A DNA stretch of 41,750 bases, taken from a virus. Below the pieces are notes generated by a model, which saw only the letters and a list, made by a program, of their open reading frames with translations, had not been told where the DNA came from and searched no databases. Of the stretch, positions 12,556 to 19,125 are shown one piece after another. Made by a program: the position numbers and the translations under genes. Position 1 is the first letter of the stretch; every line of letters starts with the position of its first letter. Location of the stretch: positions 1 to 41,750 of IMG/VR virus record IMGVR_UViG_3300046516_000571. One strand, written 5' to 3'.

Positions 12556-14006
12556 CAAGCTACGCGCCAGCTTTCCACTGTGCTCTGCGATGCGCGGGCG
12601 AAGGCGCGGTCCCACGAGTCCTCGGGCGGCTTCGACGCCAGCTCGCGCACGAACGGCCGCGACATACAGGCGTATCTACAACTGTCCGGGGCGTGGTCCT
12701 CCATGTCGCTATCCACGTCCTCTGGCCGCGCATCGTCGTGCTGCAGCGCCGGCAGCGTGCGGATCAGATCGCGGGATGTCGAGAACATCAGCATCATCGG
12801 CCTGCCATCGGCATCGCCATCGAGCCGTGCGCGCACCTGATCCCAGCCGCCCATAGCGCCACGGCCTGCGACGCGCTTGTTGTCCGCTGGCCGGAAGATG
12901 ACGCCGCCGCCCATCATGCGGTGCGCGATGCTCGGGCCGCCGTCCTCAGCGAACATCGCAGGATCAGCGACGCCGGCCATGGGCTGCGGGTCGTCGGCCT
13001 CGCGGCTCTTGATGCCGGCGGCGATGGCCTCGGCCGTCATGCGCAGTCCCACGTTGGGTTCGCCAGGTTTCATGCCGTACCATTCTCGGTAGTTGACGAG
13101 GCATCCTCGGGCGATGCTGGCGATACTACCATCCGATACGGCCCACCAGTGGCACGCAAACGGCCGTGCAGATCCCCAATCGAAGGAACGGAAGCGAGGC
13201 CAGTGATCGGGCAATGCGCGTGGTGCGATGACGTGTCGGGACATTTCGAACTCTGGGAAGAAGGCCCCAGAAACAACCGACCAATCCCCCTCAAGCCATG
13301 CTCGGACCAGTTCAGGTGACCCTGATGCCCGCAATCTCTGCACGTAATCTGGACCGAGATAGACGTTATCGCTAACTCGCGATGGTATGTAGATACGCTC
13401 GAGTCCGCTGCCATCAGTGAGCACCTGCCATCCCATTGGCGCTGGGTCAATGTAGCGAGCGCGCACCCACTGATGACCAGGACCACCTGGGTTGCCGGTG
13501 AGCCGCATTGCAACCGGAACACCAGCACCACTACGCAACGTTGCCATGAGCTTCATGATGGGAACAGGCGATGGGAAGTTGCCGCATTCCTCTATGTATA
13601 CACGAGTGTAGCTATGGCCCTGATATTGCTCTGCGTCTGCATCACGTTCGAGATATGCGAATGTAAGGCGTGCGCCGTTGGGCATCGTAGCGCGCATTGG
13701 GTTGTTGGTGAGTTGCGCTCCTAACTTTGTATATACGATGCGCGCACGTTCGAAAGTTTCCAGTAGTTCTATGCGAGTTCTGCGGATCATGAGGCCGATG
13801 GCGTCGGCGCGGTATTCATCTGCGTGCAGCGCCCAATCGCCCAACACCGCATCGGTTTTGCCACCACCGCGCGCACCACCGAAGAAGCATTCAAATATCG
13901 GGCAATCTATGAATGCTGACTGCGGCCCTTTTTGCGGTTCCCAGGCTATCAGTCGTCCGTCGTCAGTAGTCGCCTGCTGTCGGAGGGTGCGTGCATTTTG
14001 AGCCAT
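12555..14006 (-). CDS. terL: Terminase large subunit
   Basis: A 483-residue packaging motor. Walker A GGARGGGKT is at residues 43-51 and Walker B VYIEE at 136-140, with LTGNPGG (residues 169-175) as the likely coupling motif. The nuclease domain starts near FDWG (D276), with VADPAMF further on supplying another acidic residue. The organisation fits Terminase_6/Terminase_3-type phage motors. It cuts and pumps DNA into the procapsid through the portal. It overlaps the small subunit gene by 58 bases in another frame and couples to the next gene by TGATG. Packaging mode (headful or cos) cannot be read from the sequence. Confidence 0.95.
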   Translation of the reverse strand: MAQNARTLRQQATTDDGRLIAWEPQKGPQSAFIDCPIFECFFGGARGGGKTDAVLGDWALHADEYRADAIGLMIRRTRIELLETFERARIVYTKLGAQLTNNPMRATMPNGARLTFAYLERDADAEQYQGHSYTRVYIEECGNFPSPVPIMKLMATLRSGAGVPVAMRLTGNPGGPGHQWVRARYIDPAPMGWQVLTDGSGLERIYIPSRVSDNVYLGPDYVQRLRASGSPELVRAWLEGDWSVVSGAFFPEFEMSRHVIAPRALPDHWPRFRSFDWGSARPFACHWWAVSDGSIASIARGCLVNYREWYGMKPGEPNVGLRMTAEAIAAGIKSREADDPQPMAGVADPAMFAEDGGPSIAHRMMGGGVIFRPADNKRVAGRGAMGGWDQVRARLDGDADGRPMMLMFSTSRDLIRTLPALQHDDARPEDVDSDMEDHAPDSCRYACMSRPFVRELASKPPEDSWDRAFARASQSTVESWRVA

Positions 14007-14290
14007 TCATCAGCGCTCTCGGTGGGCGTTGGTGCGCGGAGCACGTAGCTGTGCATCATGTCGAGGGCGCCCTCAACAGTGACGGTTGGCTTGCCCCAGC
14101 CGCGATCGAGCAACGCAACAGCGGCGGCGACGCAGTGTTTGTCCGAGCGCATGGCATTGACGAGCGTGGCGATTGCCTCGGACGTGTGCTCACGAGCGAT
14201 TGCCTCGATGCCCTTGGCGCGTCCGGCGGGATTGCCGGATTGGCCTTTCTGGAACGGCCTGCCGACGACGCCATTAGGTCCGGCTGGCAT
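13949..14290 (-). CDS. terS: Terminase small subunit
   Basis: A 113-residue protein. The opening GRPFQKGQSGNPAGRAKG is the basic motif found at the start of many alphaproteobacterial phage small terminases or their DUF5681-like relatives. It is followed by a helical region (IAREHTSEAIATLVNAMRS) and an acidic C-terminus. It would recognise phage DNA and start packaging with the large subunit. It is the first gene of the late operon, just left of the divergent plus cassette; the 123-base gap holds a strong plus promoter but no convincing minus one. Confidence 0.75.
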   Translation of the reverse strand: MPAGPNGVVGRPFQKGQSGNPAGRAKGIEAIAREHTSEAIATLVNAMRSDKHCVAAAVALLDRGWGKPTVTVEGALDMMHSYVLRAPTPTESADEWLKMHAPSDSRRLLTTDD

Positions 14291-14349
14291 ACTGCATCCG
14301 CGCTGCTCTGAGCATCACGACAATTCCCATCCACACACGCAGATAGTTG

Positions 14350-14378
14350 TTGACGCCAATCCACACCTATGGTTATAT
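14350..14378 (+). promoter_or_regulatory. Sigma70-type promoter for the plus cassette
   Basis: TTGACG (14350-14355), a spacer of exactly 17 bases, then TTATAT (14373-14378). It is the best -35/-10 pair found in the window and drives the 14414-15224 genes. The CCACA...TGTGG inverted repeat (14361-14382) surrounds the -10 and could be an operator. Confidence 0.7.
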
Positions 14379-14413
14379 GTGGTCATCGAAACCGGCAACA
14401 AGGAGTTCCGCCG

Positions 14414-14641
14414 ATGTCCGCTTCCACCTTCACTCTCTCGATCGAGCCCACCAATGCCGCTGCTTTCCAGCACGGCTACCACCTCGGGACTGACGAGGCT
14501 GTTGCTCGCAGCATCGCCGTAGAGCGTTTCACCGGGCGCAACGCCTATGGCCTCCACACCCGCACGGTTGCGCTGATCCGCGACGGTCGCATCTTCGACG
14601 TGTTCGATGGGGCTTGGTCCTCCACCGTTGTGGGGGGCTGA
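14414..14641 (+). CDS. Hypothetical 75-residue protein
   Basis: Starts MSASTFTLSIEPTNAAAFQHG, with AAGGAG spaced 9 bases upstream. The body has EAVARSIAVERFTGRN and VALIRDGRIFDVFDG, a likely alpha/beta mini-domain. It is the first gene after the strong promoter at 14350 and should be expressed early or constitutively. No known family. Confidence 0.65.
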   Translation: MSASTFTLSIEPTNAAAFQHGYHLGTDEAVARSIAVERFTGRNAYGLHTRTVALIRDGRIFDVFDGAWSSTVVGG

Positions 14642-14644
14642 GCG

Positions 14645-14866
14645 ATGACCGACACTGAGAACGAGGCGTTCCGCGAACTGGTCTACATCGCGAAAGACAT
14701 ATGCCGCACAATGGCGTTGAACCCTGATCGGACGGCACGGCAGATCGCTGGCGACATCAACGATCCGGAGGATGAGTTGGCTCGGTTTGCTCGTGCGATC
14801 GAGGCGGCTGGCAAGCTGGTCTATCCGGCATGGGCCCATCGCCATGCTGACGAGGTGCAGTCGTGA
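14645..14866 (+). CDS. Hypothetical 73-residue helical protein
   Basis: A helical acidic protein (MTDTENEAFRELVYIAKDIC, then PRTARQIAG-like and DELARFARAIEAAGK segments). It follows 3 bases after the preceding stop and overlaps the next gene by GTGA. No function recognised. Confidence 0.65.
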   Translation: MTDTENEAFRELVYIAKDICRTMALNPDRTARQIAGDINDPEDELARFARAIEAAGKLVYPAWAHRHADEVQS

Positions 14867-15018
14867 GCGAGACGACGACCAATCCCCGCATCACGATCTA
14901 CATTCCGCCGCTACTCGACTCACGCATCAGGGTGGCTGCAGCGGCTGCTGGGCAGTCGCTGAGCGTGTGGCTGCAGCGAGCGGCTGAGGCGGCGCTGCGT
15001 GAGCAGGAGCGCGAGTGA
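14863..15018 (+). CDS. Ribbon-helix-helix (Arc-type) DNA-binding protein
   Basis: A 51-residue protein from GTG at 14863 (GTGA overlap). NPRITIYIPPLLDSRIRVAA followed by GQSLSVWLQRAAEAAL is a textbook ribbon-helix-helix: a beta strand with alternating residues, helix A, a G-x-S turn, helix B. Such dimers act as repressors or as antitoxins. It may regulate its own promoter at 14350 or the late start on the other side. No toxin-like partner is evident in the next gene. Confidence 0.75.
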   Translation: MSETTTNPRITIYIPPLLDSRIRVAAAAAGQSLSVWLQRAAEAALREQERE

Positions 15019-15224
15019 TGCCGGAACCGTCGCTGGCGCTGCTGCAGACGCTGATCGAGCGGCTGATCGTTGAGCAGCGTCAGGTGGTGGATCGGCTGGA
15101 GCGGGTAGAGCGCGCGCTGTTGGCGGGGCAGCGATTGTTGCTGGATAGGACGGAGACTGACACGGACATTCAGCATGCGCTGGATGCGATTACGCGCCGG
15201 GTTGAGGCGTTGGAGGCTGGGTAG
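15018..15224 (+). CDS. Coiled-coil 68-residue protein
   Basis: Starts at an ATG sharing a base with the RHH stop (TGATG). LLQTLIERLIVEQRQVVDRL and ERVERALLAGQRLLLDR show heptad spacing of Leu/Val, a coiled coil, with a second helix near the C-terminus. It ends 2 bases before the end of the NusG-like gene on the other strand. Function unknown. Confidence 0.65.
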   Translation: MPEPSLALLQTLIERLIVEQRQVVDRLERVERALLAGQRLLLDRTETDTDIQHALDAITRRVEALEAG

Positions 15225-15226
15225 CT

Positions 15227-15823
15227 TCATTCTCTCGCCACGAGATTTGCCACATCGACCGAGAGGCGTCTCAGGAACCCCTTGTCGCCCAACATTATGG
15301 CGAGGATGGCTCTTTTGCCCCTGATCTCGACGATGACCCCCTTAAGCCCGGCGAAATGCCATGATGCGGGGGCTGCGAGGTCACCTACGCGCCACGGAGC
15401 GTCTGGGGCGTCTCTCGGTGCGGCCAGAGCCTGTGCGGCCTCCAGCGCCTCCACAGCGCCCGCGTTGGCCCATTGGATCTGATCGCGGGTTTTCAGCACG
15501 GAGCGGACGCCTTGGGTCTCGTAGATGGGGCGCCAGCTATCGCGGCTGTCGTGGTGGACGAACAGGTATCCCGGCCAGAGTGGAGCGATGACGATGCGGG
15601 TGAGGGTTCGGAGGACTGGATCGCGCCGTTTCGTGGCGTAGCGTGGGAGGAAGACGCGATAGCCGCGGCGTTGCAGGTTGCTGTCGGCCCAGGTTTCGGC
15701 TTGTGGGTGGGTGACTGCGACGATCCAGCCGGAGCGCGGGGAATTGCAGTCGCACCGGTCGACAATCTGGTCCGATCGGCTGTCGGTATCTACGCGTGTG
15801 CTCACGGATGCGTCAAGCGGCAT
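15227..15823 (-). CDS. NusG/RfaH-like transcription elongation factor
   Basis: A 198-residue protein. After a polar 30-residue tail, SGWIVAVTHPQAETWADSNL starts the NGN domain (residues ~32-115), including RGYRVFLPRY and LWPGYLFVHH, the usual NGN core strands that bind RNA polymerase. A KOW-like domain follows (WRVGDLAAP, FAGLKGVIVEIRGKRAIL). Specialised NusG paralogues (RfaH, LoaP) suppress termination in particular operons. The gene is last in the early leftward operon and upstream of terS on the same strand, the position of lambda Q. A role as late-gene antiterminator is inference. The ATG at 15823 is chosen because it fits the 11-base overlap; longer frames run into the neighbour. Confidence 0.85.
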   Translation of the reverse strand: MPLDASVSTRVDTDSRSDQIVDRCDCNSPRSGWIVAVTHPQAETWADSNLQRRGYRVFLPRYATKRRDPVLRTLTRIVIAPLWPGYLFVHHDSRDSWRPIYETQGVRSVLKTRDQIQWANAGAVEALEAAQALAAPRDAPDAPWRVGDLAAPASWHFAGLKGVIVEIRGKRAILAIMLGDKGFLRRLSVDVANLVARE

Positions 15824-16070
15824 CGGGGCCGCCCCCGTAGGCGTCGGTGGGGAGTGGCGGGATTTCGGAGACGTATTGGCGCAGGTGAATGTGGGCGCCG
15901 GCGACCAGCCCATCGCGCTGGTGCAGCGGGAAGTGTCCGATGAATTCAGCGAGTGTTGCAATGAGTTCGGGGATGACGATGGCGTCGAGTTCGCCCTGGC
16001 AGGCGGCGGTGAGGCGGGCTGCGAGGGCGTCTGCTCGTTCGTCGTCCCAGACGGGGTGGGTGGCTGGCAT
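15813..16070 (-). CDS. Hypothetical 85-residue protein
   Basis: MPATHPVWDDERADALAARL, then ACQGELDAIVIPELIATLAE and a His-containing helix. Starts with a TGATG join to the preceding gene. Helical and acidic; no family. It lies between the replication genes and the NusG-like gene. Confidence 0.6.
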   Translation of the reverse strand: MPATHPVWDDERADALAARLTAACQGELDAIVIPELIATLAEFIGHFPLHQRDGLVAGAHIHLRQYVSEIPPLPTDAYGGGPDAA

Positions 16071-16282
16071 CAGTCGAGACTTTCGCGGACGGTGGCGAGG
16101 ACGTGGTCGGTCCATTCGGCGGCGAGCGGGATGCGGTCCTCGGGGGACCAGCAGCGCAGGGCGTTGGTAGCGATCCACTGGGCGACGCCGAGGGCATCGT
16201 TGGGGTGACAGCCGCGGAGGTCGTGGGAGACCTCGGCGACCAGGTTGGCGAGCTCGAAGCACTGGAGCGGGCGGGGGGTCAT
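16070..16282 (-). CDS. Hypothetical 70-residue protein
   Basis: MTPRPLQCFELANLVAEVSH, then GVAQWIATNALRCW and EWTDHVLATVRESLD: a small helical domain with conserved-looking Trp residues. ATGA overlap with the upstream gene. No function recognised. Confidence 0.6.
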   Translation of the reverse strand: MTPRPLQCFELANLVAEVSHDLRGCHPNDALGVAQWIATNALRCWSPEDRIPLAAEWTDHVLATVRESLD

Positions 16283-16800
16283 TCTGGTGGCCCCCGCTTG
16301 ACTTCGGCGTGGATGTCGGCGGCCGCAGCGCGGTATTGCGGCGCCACTTTCGGGCCTACCAAACCGGCTTGGCGATACATTTCGTCGAGCAGCTCACGGC
16401 TGAACTGCGGTAGCGGCCGGGTTACGTGCTGCGGCAATTGAGCCTCGCGCTGTCGGGTAACTTCGCTGAAGCCGGTGAGGATCTCGCGAACGCTACGGCT
16501 GACGGCGGCGCGCTCGAAGTCGTCGGGCGGCTGGCGTGGGCGAGGCGGTGGCGCGGGTAGTTCCACGAGCTTCGGGCCATACTGCCTGCTCCAGTCGGCG
16601 AGGGCCTTGCGCAACACGCCGTATGGGGGGGCCGGGCCGACCTTGGTTGCCACGGCCTGGAGGCTGGCCTCGCAGAACACGTCGTCGGGAAAGTCGCTGA
16701 GCATCGGGAGGTAGGCTGCGAAGGCCTGCGCAGCGGCGGTGCTTTCCATGGGCGCGGTGAGCTTGGCCAGCATGGCGACCCACTGTCGGCGATTTTTCAT
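16279..16800 (-). CDS. Replication-associated protein downstream of the initiator
   Basis: A 173-residue protein from ATG 16800 (ATGA with the initiator stop). MLAKLTAPMESTAAAQAFAA with FPDDVFCEASLQAVA forms a helical N-terminal domain; a Pro-rich hinge (PAPPPRPRQPP) leads to a helical C-terminus. In lambdoid order the gene after the initiator (O) is the helicase loader (P); here no Walker motif is seen, so it would be a P-like, non-ATPase loader or an adaptor at most. It is always next to an O-like gene in related phages as I recall. Function is inferred from position. Confidence 0.55.
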   Translation of the reverse strand: MKNRRQWVAMLAKLTAPMESTAAAQAFAAYLPMLSDFPDDVFCEASLQAVATKVGPAPPYGVLRKALADWSRQYGPKLVELPAPPPRPRQPPDDFERAAVSRSVREILTGFSEVTRQREAQLPQHVTRPLPQFSRELLDEMYRQAGLVGPKVAPQYRAAAADIHAEVKRGPPE

Positions 16801-17798
16801 TGCAGCAGTCCTCCTGGCGGCGCGTCGAGGAAGTCCTCTGGGCGAAGGCCGGCGGCGCGCAGGACGGGATCGAAGCTGTCCACCTCGTCGAGCCAGCGGT
16901 CGCCGCGCAGCCAGGTCGTGGGGTGGGGCTGGAACTGCGTGTCGGCGTGGAACGTGTAACCACGGAGGCCGGCGACGATCGCGGCCGGCTCGTTGCCCCG
17001 ATTGATGGCGGCAACGAACGCAGCAGCGGCGGTGCGCTTGCCGACCTTGCGGGGGTAGAGTTCCCAGAACGCATCGAACCACGGGGGGGTGATGGCGCCA
17101 CTCTCATTAACACGAGGGTTAGCGCCTACCGCTCTCGGGTTCTCCCCGAGCTTTCGCGGGTTGGTGCCCTCCGATCGAGGATTGGTCCCCTCGGCGCGAC
17201 TGACACCACCCCCCGCTTGCGGGGTAGGGGGTTCTTCCTTCCTTACTGGTGGATTCTTTACTGGTGGATAAGAGGTCCGATCATTTTGATGGGTCAACTC
17301 CGGACTTGACCGATCATCCTGATGGGTCAACGCGAGTCGGTGAGGTTGACTTGACCCATCATTTTGAGTGGTCAAGCTGGGGGTTGACCCATCGTTTTGA
17401 TGACTCAAGTCACCAGTTGACCCATCATTTTGGGTGGTCAACTCATGTTCAGCGCCGACTATTTCTGGCGTTTCGGCGGCACTTGACCAATCGTTTTGAT
17501 GGGTCAAGTCGCCAGTTTGTGGAGGGTACTGCCCGTTAGGCTTGCCGTAGTCCCGCAGCATGAAGAACACTGTCGGGCGACGCTTATGCCGCTCGGCCCG
17601 CACGATGTTGTCCGCCACCAGCGCTCGCACAGCACGCGCCACCGTGGCCACGCCAAGGCTCAACTCACGGGCAATAGCCTCCTCGCTCATCGGCCAGAAC
17701 CGCGCACCGTTGGCGTGGTTCTCCAGGCACTGCCAGACCAGACGCTCAGCCAATGGCCGCGGGCTCCGCATCGCCTCCAGAATACCAGCGACGCTCAT
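16797..17798 (-). CDS. Replication initiator (lambda O-like) with internal iterons
   Basis: A 333-residue protein. Residues ~10-80 form a winged helix (SEEAIARELSLGVATVARAVRAL, recognition helix near 50-60). Residues ~96-176 hold six degenerate LTxQNDxS repeats, and ~201-231 hold four GxNPR repeats; both are the protein reading of DNA repeats. Residues ~239-315 (WFDAFWELYPRKVGKR, then PHPTTWLRGDRW) match the C-terminal domain common in phage replication proteins that recruits the host machinery. The gene carries its own origin, as in lambda. ATGA overlaps on both sides. The phage encodes no polymerase or helicase, so this protein must call in the host replisome. Confidence 0.85.
   Translation of the reverse strand: MSVAGILEAMRSPRPLAERLVWQCLENHANGARFWPMSEEAIARELSLGVATVARAVRALVADNIVRAERHKRRPTVFFMLRDYGKPNGQYPPQTGDLTHQNDWSSAAETPEIVGAEHELTTQNDGSTGDLSHQNDGSTPSLTTQNDGSSQPHRLALTHQDDRSSPELTHQNDRTSYPPVKNPPVRKEEPPTPQAGGGVSRAEGTNPRSEGTNPRKLGENPRAVGANPRVNESGAITPPWFDAFWELYPRKVGKRTAAAAFVAAINRGNEPAAIVAGLRGYTFHADTQFQPHPTTWLRGDRWLDEVDSFDPVLRAAGLRPEDFLDAPPGGLLQ
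17113..17196 (-). repeat. Four 21-bp direct repeats in the initiator gene
   Basis: Units begin at 17113, 17134, 17155 and 17176, each like CGNGGGTTNG followed by a C-rich block. They encode the GxNPR repeats. Perfect 21-bp phasing (two helical turns) is what would be expected for a second set of initiator-binding sites or for strand-opening support beside the iterons. Confidence 0.65.
17243..17269. repeat. AT-richer direct repeat beside the iterons (possible unwinding element)
   Basis: TTACTGGTGGAT occurs at 17243-17254 and 17258-17269. It lies between the 21-bp repeats and the iterons in a locally A+T-richer stretch (17231-17273). It may be the duplex-unwinding element; it also codes for the repeated PPVKN/PPVRK. 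Confidence 0.4.
17273..17507. repeat. Six palindromic iterons, putative replication origin
   Basis: Six 25-bp units at 17273, 17306, 17351, 17384, 17417 and 17483. The consensus is TTGACCCATC-N5-GATGGGTCAA, a 10+5+10 inverted repeat. Unit 1 is degenerate on its left arm. Starts are 33, 45, 33, 33 and 66 apart, so most are about three helical turns from the next. They lie inside the initiator gene, as lambda ori lies in O. Initiator dimers probably bind each copy. Confidence 0.85.
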
Positions 17799-18055
17799 AC
17801 CTCAGCCCTCCCCACGGCCACGACGTAGGTCCGGCGATCGCGCCAGGCCCCCCGCGTCTCGGTTTGAATTCCCGCCTCGGCCAGCACCCGGCGCATGTGC
17901 CGCGCGCCCTCCCCGGCGCTGATGTGCAGGAACCGCCCCATCCACGCGGCCGATGGAATTCGGCACCCAGGCCGCAGCCGGGGCACGATCCAGCGCCGGA
18001 TCAGCGCCCGATGGCGCAGCCCCTCGGGTCGGTTGCGTGAATAGCTGATGGACAT
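17795..18055 (-). CDS. Hypothetical 86-residue basic protein
   Basis: MSISYSRNRPEGLRHRALIR, then AAWMGRFLHISAGEGARHMR and a short C-terminal beta segment (RRTYVVAVGR). The middle looks like a small helix-turn-helix. AAGGGAG precedes the ATG, and the gene overlaps the initiator start by ATGA. It could regulate or assist initiation. No family recognised. Confidence 0.6.
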   Translation of the reverse strand: MSISYSRNRPEGLRHRALIRRWIVPRLRPGCRIPSAAWMGRFLHISAGEGARHMRRVLAEAGIQTETRGAWRDRRTYVVAVGRAEV

Positions 18056-18093
18056 GGTACGCGCTCCCTTGCTCAGTCCCCGGATGCGCGTTA

Positions 18094-18118
18094 AAAGGGG
18101 GATGCAACTCGCCCCTTT
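18094..18118. promoter_or_regulatory. Bidirectional-looking hairpin in the 18056-18214 gap
   Basis: AAAGGGG (18094-18100) pairs with CCCCTTT (18112-18118). On the minus strand it is followed by TTTT, so it may attenuate the early operon just before the initiator pair of genes. The 159-base gap has no credible gene, and it is the only sizeable gap in the early leftward operon. Confidence 0.45.
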
Positions 18119-18156
18119 GTTCGCTCACCCGAGCAACAGTTAATCCAGTCACAGTT

Positions 18157-18187
18157 CGCCCCGTTTGCCGCGGGGCGTTTCTGTTTG
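18157..18187 (+). terminator. Strong GC hairpin with T-tract, plus direction
   Basis: CGCCCCG (18157-18163) and CGGGGCG (18171-18177) with a 7-base loop, followed by TTTCTGTTT. It lies in the same gap as the hairpin at 18094. In the plus direction it would stop transcripts running back from the 14414-15224 cassette; on the early strand it may be a pause or antitermination target. Confidence 0.5.
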
Positions 18188-18214
18188 TAGCGCGGAACGG
18201 CGTGAGTCGGAAGG

Positions 18215-18667
18215 TCATTGCGGCGGCTCCAACCTTAGATCGCACTCCTTGGCCAGCCACTCGACCGCCTGCATGAAGCCCACCCGCTCGGCCACCATCA
18301 GGAACTGGATGGCGTCCCCCGTCGCCCCGCAGGCGTAACAGTGGTACAGGTTGGTCGGATACACATAGAACGACTGGCTCAATTCGGCGTCCTCGTCGCA
18401 CCACGGACAATCGCCGGTGTAGATGCCATTGCGATCCAGCCGCAGCGACGGCACACGGGGGCGCGCCACCCGCAGGAGCAAGTCTGGGACAGTGCGCATC
18501 GGCAGCACGGACAGCCTGGTGCGGCGCATGTCAGCCCGCTCGGCCGCCTCCTGTTCGCACTCGAGATCGTGGATCTCGTTCATCAGGAGCTGATAGCAAT
18601 CCTCGCAGTGCGGCCACTCGCGGTCAGTGGCCGGCAGCTTGCCGCAGCGGATGCAAAGGTCGGTCAC
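18215..18667 (-). CDS. Primase zinc-binding (CHC2-like) protein
   Basis: A 150-residue protein. An N-terminal zinc knuckle (C5, C8, C21, C24) precedes a helical stretch. Residues 83-140 (TGDCPWC, YHCYACGATGDAIQFLM, then GFMQAVEWLAKE) are the zinc-binding domain of DnaG-type primases (C87, C90, H109/C110, C113). The TOPRIM catalytic core is missing, so it cannot make primers alone; it may recruit or modify host primase. GTG start with GTGA overlap. It is the only replication enzyme domain seen apart from the initiator. Confidence 0.8.
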   Translation of the reverse strand: MTDLCIRCGKLPATDREWPHCEDCYQLLMNEIHDLECEQEAAERADMRRTRLSVLPMRTVPDLLLRVARPRVPSLRLDRNGIYTGDCPWCDEDAELSQSFYVYPTNLYHCYACGATGDAIQFLMVAERVGFMQAVEWLAKECDLRLEPPQ

Positions 18668-19125
18668 GGCAGATCACGCACCAGCCGCTCAACCAGCGCC
18701 GCAACCCGTATCGTATCGGCAGCGTGAGAGCGTAGGTATTCGGCCGCCTCAGCCAATTCAGGCTTCGTAATCTCTCCGAACACTAATGGGACGTACTCAT
18801 CACGCGACGGCACGAATAGTGCGTCACGATCGATCTGCTCAATGATCGGGCGCACCTTGACCGGCCATTGCATGGTCAACTGCTCACCGACCGGCGACCT
18901 TTCGTCCGGTTCGGCTCTGGCCCGCTTCTTGATCCAACTCTCAGTGATCGGCAGAGCGCCATGCATCAGCAGGTACTGATGCAAATCTGGGTCCGCAATG
19001 ATATCATCCCGCATCTCAAGCGTCATGATGAGGGCGACAGACGGAGCGTGATTAGGACGCTGACACTTGGTTCTCGCTCTCTCGAACAGTTCGCGCGCCG
19101 TCGTCACCGCCCCCGATCCCGACAT
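18664..19125 (-). CDS. Hypothetical 153-residue protein
   Basis: MSGSGAVTTARELFERARTK, then APSVALIMTLEMRDD, a central mixed region and a helical end (ELAEAAEYLRSHAAD, ALVERLVRDLP). A GGAGG site lies just upstream of the ATG at 19125. It overlaps the preceding gene by 74 bases in another frame. No family recognised. Confidence 0.6.
   Translation of the reverse strand: MSGSGAVTTARELFERARTKCQRPNHAPSVALIMTLEMRDDIIADPDLHQYLLMHGALPITESWIKKRARAEPDERSPVGEQLTMQWPVKVRPIIEQIDRDALFVPSRDEYVPLVFGEITKPELAEAAEYLRSHAADTIRVAALVERLVRDLP

Noticed and set aside
12453-13319. Long plus-strand open frame opposite terL
   Set aside because: Directly antisense to the terminase with no start signal and no protein-like pattern.
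14350-14382. Possible tRNA or small-RNA gene near the strong promoter
   Set aside because: No cloverleaf or conserved T-loop is seen; the inverted repeat is better explained as an operator.
17802-18218. Frame with ATGA coupling after the primase gene
   Set aside because: It runs in another frame through the hairpin gap and the 86-residue gene and gives a low-complexity product; the 86-residue gene looks real.
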